64,000 nucleotides of DNA from Longirhabdus pacifica. GTDB lineage: Bacteria > Bacillota > Bacilli > Paenibacillales > DSM-105158. The DNA lies in assembly GCF_004115085.1 (NCBI RefSeq), contig NZ_QXJP01000004.1, positions 62,001 to 126,000 on the forward strand. Direction: 5' to 3'. Shown here piece after piece: positions 62,938 to 64,000 of the stretch. Numbering within the stretch: position 1 is the stretch's first letter; every line of letters starts with the position of its first letter. The notes beneath the pieces were generated by a model. That model ran no database searches. It saw nothing but the letters and a program-made list of their open reading frames with translations, and was not told where the DNA came from. The position numbers and the translations under genes are program-made.

Positions 62938-63543
62938 TTATGTTTCTTCTATATCATCGAATGTTAACTGCTCTACGTTATCTAATTTATCGAACAACAT
63001 CTTCGCTTCTGCCTCAAAATCTTCTGGATCAAACTGAGCAGCATTAGGAAGGTCTTGTAGTTCATTCAGTCCGAAATGCTCAAGAAAAAATTTCGTTGTC
63101 CCATATAAAATAGGTCTACCAATAGTATCTGCTCTTGCCACTTCGGTCACGAGATCTTTCACCACTAATGTTTGCAATGCTCTCTCTGAACGTACACCTC
63201 TTATTTCTTCAATTTCAATTCTCGTTATCGGCTGTTTATAAGCAATGATCGCAAGCGTTTCTAATGCCGCTTGAGATAATGTTCCTCTTGAAGGCGTATG
63301 TGCTAACTTTTGAAAATAAGGTGCATGTTCCGAAAGCGTCGTAAGTTGATATCCGCCTGCAATCTCCATTAGTTGGATACCTCGCTGCTGATCTACGAAC
63401 TCCCTTTTCATTTCCTGAAGGATGCCTATTATTTCTTGTTGTGGTGTGTCCATTATGTTAGCTAGCTGTTTGACGTCCAATCCTTCGTCGCCAACAGCAA
63501 ATAGTAACCCTTCAATTACTGCTTTCCGTTGTTGCCTGTCCAT
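62938..63543 (-). CDS. scpB: Segregation and condensation protein B
   Basis: ScpB is the winged-helix partner of ScpA and SMC in chromosome condensation. A 201-residue protein; LFAVGDEGLDVKQLA and SQAALETLAIIAYKQPITR with EEIRGVRSE are characteristic. Its start overlaps the scpA end by 32 bases. Confidence 0.97.
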   Translation of the reverse strand: MDRQQRKAVIEGLLFAVGDEGLDVKQLANIMDTPQQEIIGILQEMKREFVDQQRGIQLMEIAGGYQLTTLSEHAPYFQKLAHTPSRGTLSQAALETLAIIAYKQPITRIEIEEIRGVRSERALQTLVVKDLVTEVARADTIGRPILYGTTKFFLEHFGLNELQDLPNAAQFDPEDFEAEAKMLFDKLDNVEQLTFDDIEET

Positions 63544-64000
63544 CCGTTTTGCCCTCTCCTCTATACTCCATCACAATGTCTTCGAAATTAGTATGTTGAT
63601 ACACTCTAATATGCTTTGTTTTCATTAATTCTAAAATAGCTAAAAATGTGACCACCACTTCCATGCGAGAATGAGCAGTTACGACTTTAGAAAATAGTAT
63701 TTTTTGCTCTTTGCGTTGTTTGAAAATATCAAGGATATTTTCCATTCTTTCTTGAATCGAAATCTCATCTCTTTCAATAGTGGACACTTGATCTCGTTTT
63801 CCAGCCCGATGCAGTGCTTTCTGAAATGCAATCATTAAATCTGTCAGATCTAACCCTTGCACAGGGTTTTTAGGTGCACTGGGTAGAAACACACTCAGAT
63901 CAATTGGCTCTTTAGAATACACTAAACTTTGCGCGACTTCTTTATCTCTTAAATGTTCTGCAATACTTTTATATTTCTTGTACTCTAGTAATTTTTCTAC
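63512..64000 (-). CDS. scpA: Segregation and condensation protein A (cut by window edge)
   Basis: The kleisin subunit of the SMC complex. The frame is open to the window end, so the N-terminal SMC-binding part is missing; the first visible residues read VEKLLEYKKYK. The C-terminal winged helix (VVTFLAILELMKTKHIRVYQ) is complete. The apparent start at 63922 is an internal GTG codon. Confidence 0.95.
   Translation of the reverse strand, partial: VEKLLEYKKYKSIAEHLRDKEVAQSLVYSKEPIDLSVFLPSAPKNPVQGLDLTDLMIAFQKALHRAGKRDQVSTIERDEISIQERMENILDIFKQRKEQKILFSKVVTAHSRMEVVVTFLAILELMKTKHIRVYQHTNFEDIVMEYRGEGKTDGQATTESSN

Overview
This window is a piece of chromosome from a low-GC, endospore-forming Bacillota of the family Bacillaceae. 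The evidence is the set of sporulation genes (spoIVA, spoVIF-type, spmAB, dacB, ypeB, prsW, gerW, ypjB), Bacillus-type ribosome binding sites with frequent TTG and GTG starts, TRAP control of trp genes, and a gene order that follows the Bacillus subtilis scpAB to ypjB region. I cannot name the genus. Most genes lie on the minus strand, so the biological order runs from 64000 down to 1.

Layout in biological order. 64000-58358: scpA, scpB, ytfI, gerW (ytfJ), dacB, spmA, spmB, rluB. 58188-56040: resD and a resE lacking the usual external sensor region; resABC are absent from their usual place. 51757-55902, plus strand: a serine T-box operon of serA, serS and a TSUP transporter gene. 51651-42165: rhodanese, ypbD, a polysaccharide deacetylase lipoprotein, mecB (ypbH), prsW, ypeB (no sleB between them), motI, ypfB, cmk, rpsA. 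42000-37402: the YIEGIA gene and its 58-codon partner, der, plsY, gpsA, spoVIF. 37213-32514: yphE, two 2Fe-2S ferredoxin genes around a nucleotidyltransferase-fold gene, yphF, spoIVA (sigma-E promoter) and hbs. 32061-25282: a holin-like gene, mtrB, then hepS, menG, ubiA, ubiX, mqnA, hepT and ndk, and next cheR. 24399-22120, plus strand: a 759-residue fibre-like protein of 14-residue SHAEG repeats with a G2-type autoprocessing domain. 21714-10036: aroC-aroB-aroH and trpE-D-C-F-B-A-hisC-tyrA. 9886-4908: a probable small RNA, an ECF sigma/anti-sigma pair, a phosphatase, an unknown gene, a gamma-carbonic-anhydrase-like gene and an IDEAL-domain gene. 4410-1: ypiF, qcrABC, ypjA, ypjB.

Metabolic logic. 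Chorismate made by aroC feeds tryptophan (trp), tyrosine (tyrA, hisC) and, through MqnA, a futalosine-type menaquinone route. HepS/HepT make the side chain and MenG does the last methylation. Menaquinol is then oxidised by the QcrABC complex. In B. subtilis ResDE control respiration, and that pair is also here.

The most unusual features are: (1) a family of about 121-127 bp two-hairpin mobile elements, one of which split a 39-codon gene with a 5-bp target duplication, while others supply stop codons to genes or sit inside the trp-hisC operon; (2) the SHAEG-repeat protein; (3) a short C/U-rich RNA between a strong promoter and terminator; (4) the mqnA-ubiX-ubiA insertion in the hep-men operon; (5) several losses from an otherwise conserved gene order (sleB, resABC, folE, the EPSP synthase gene).
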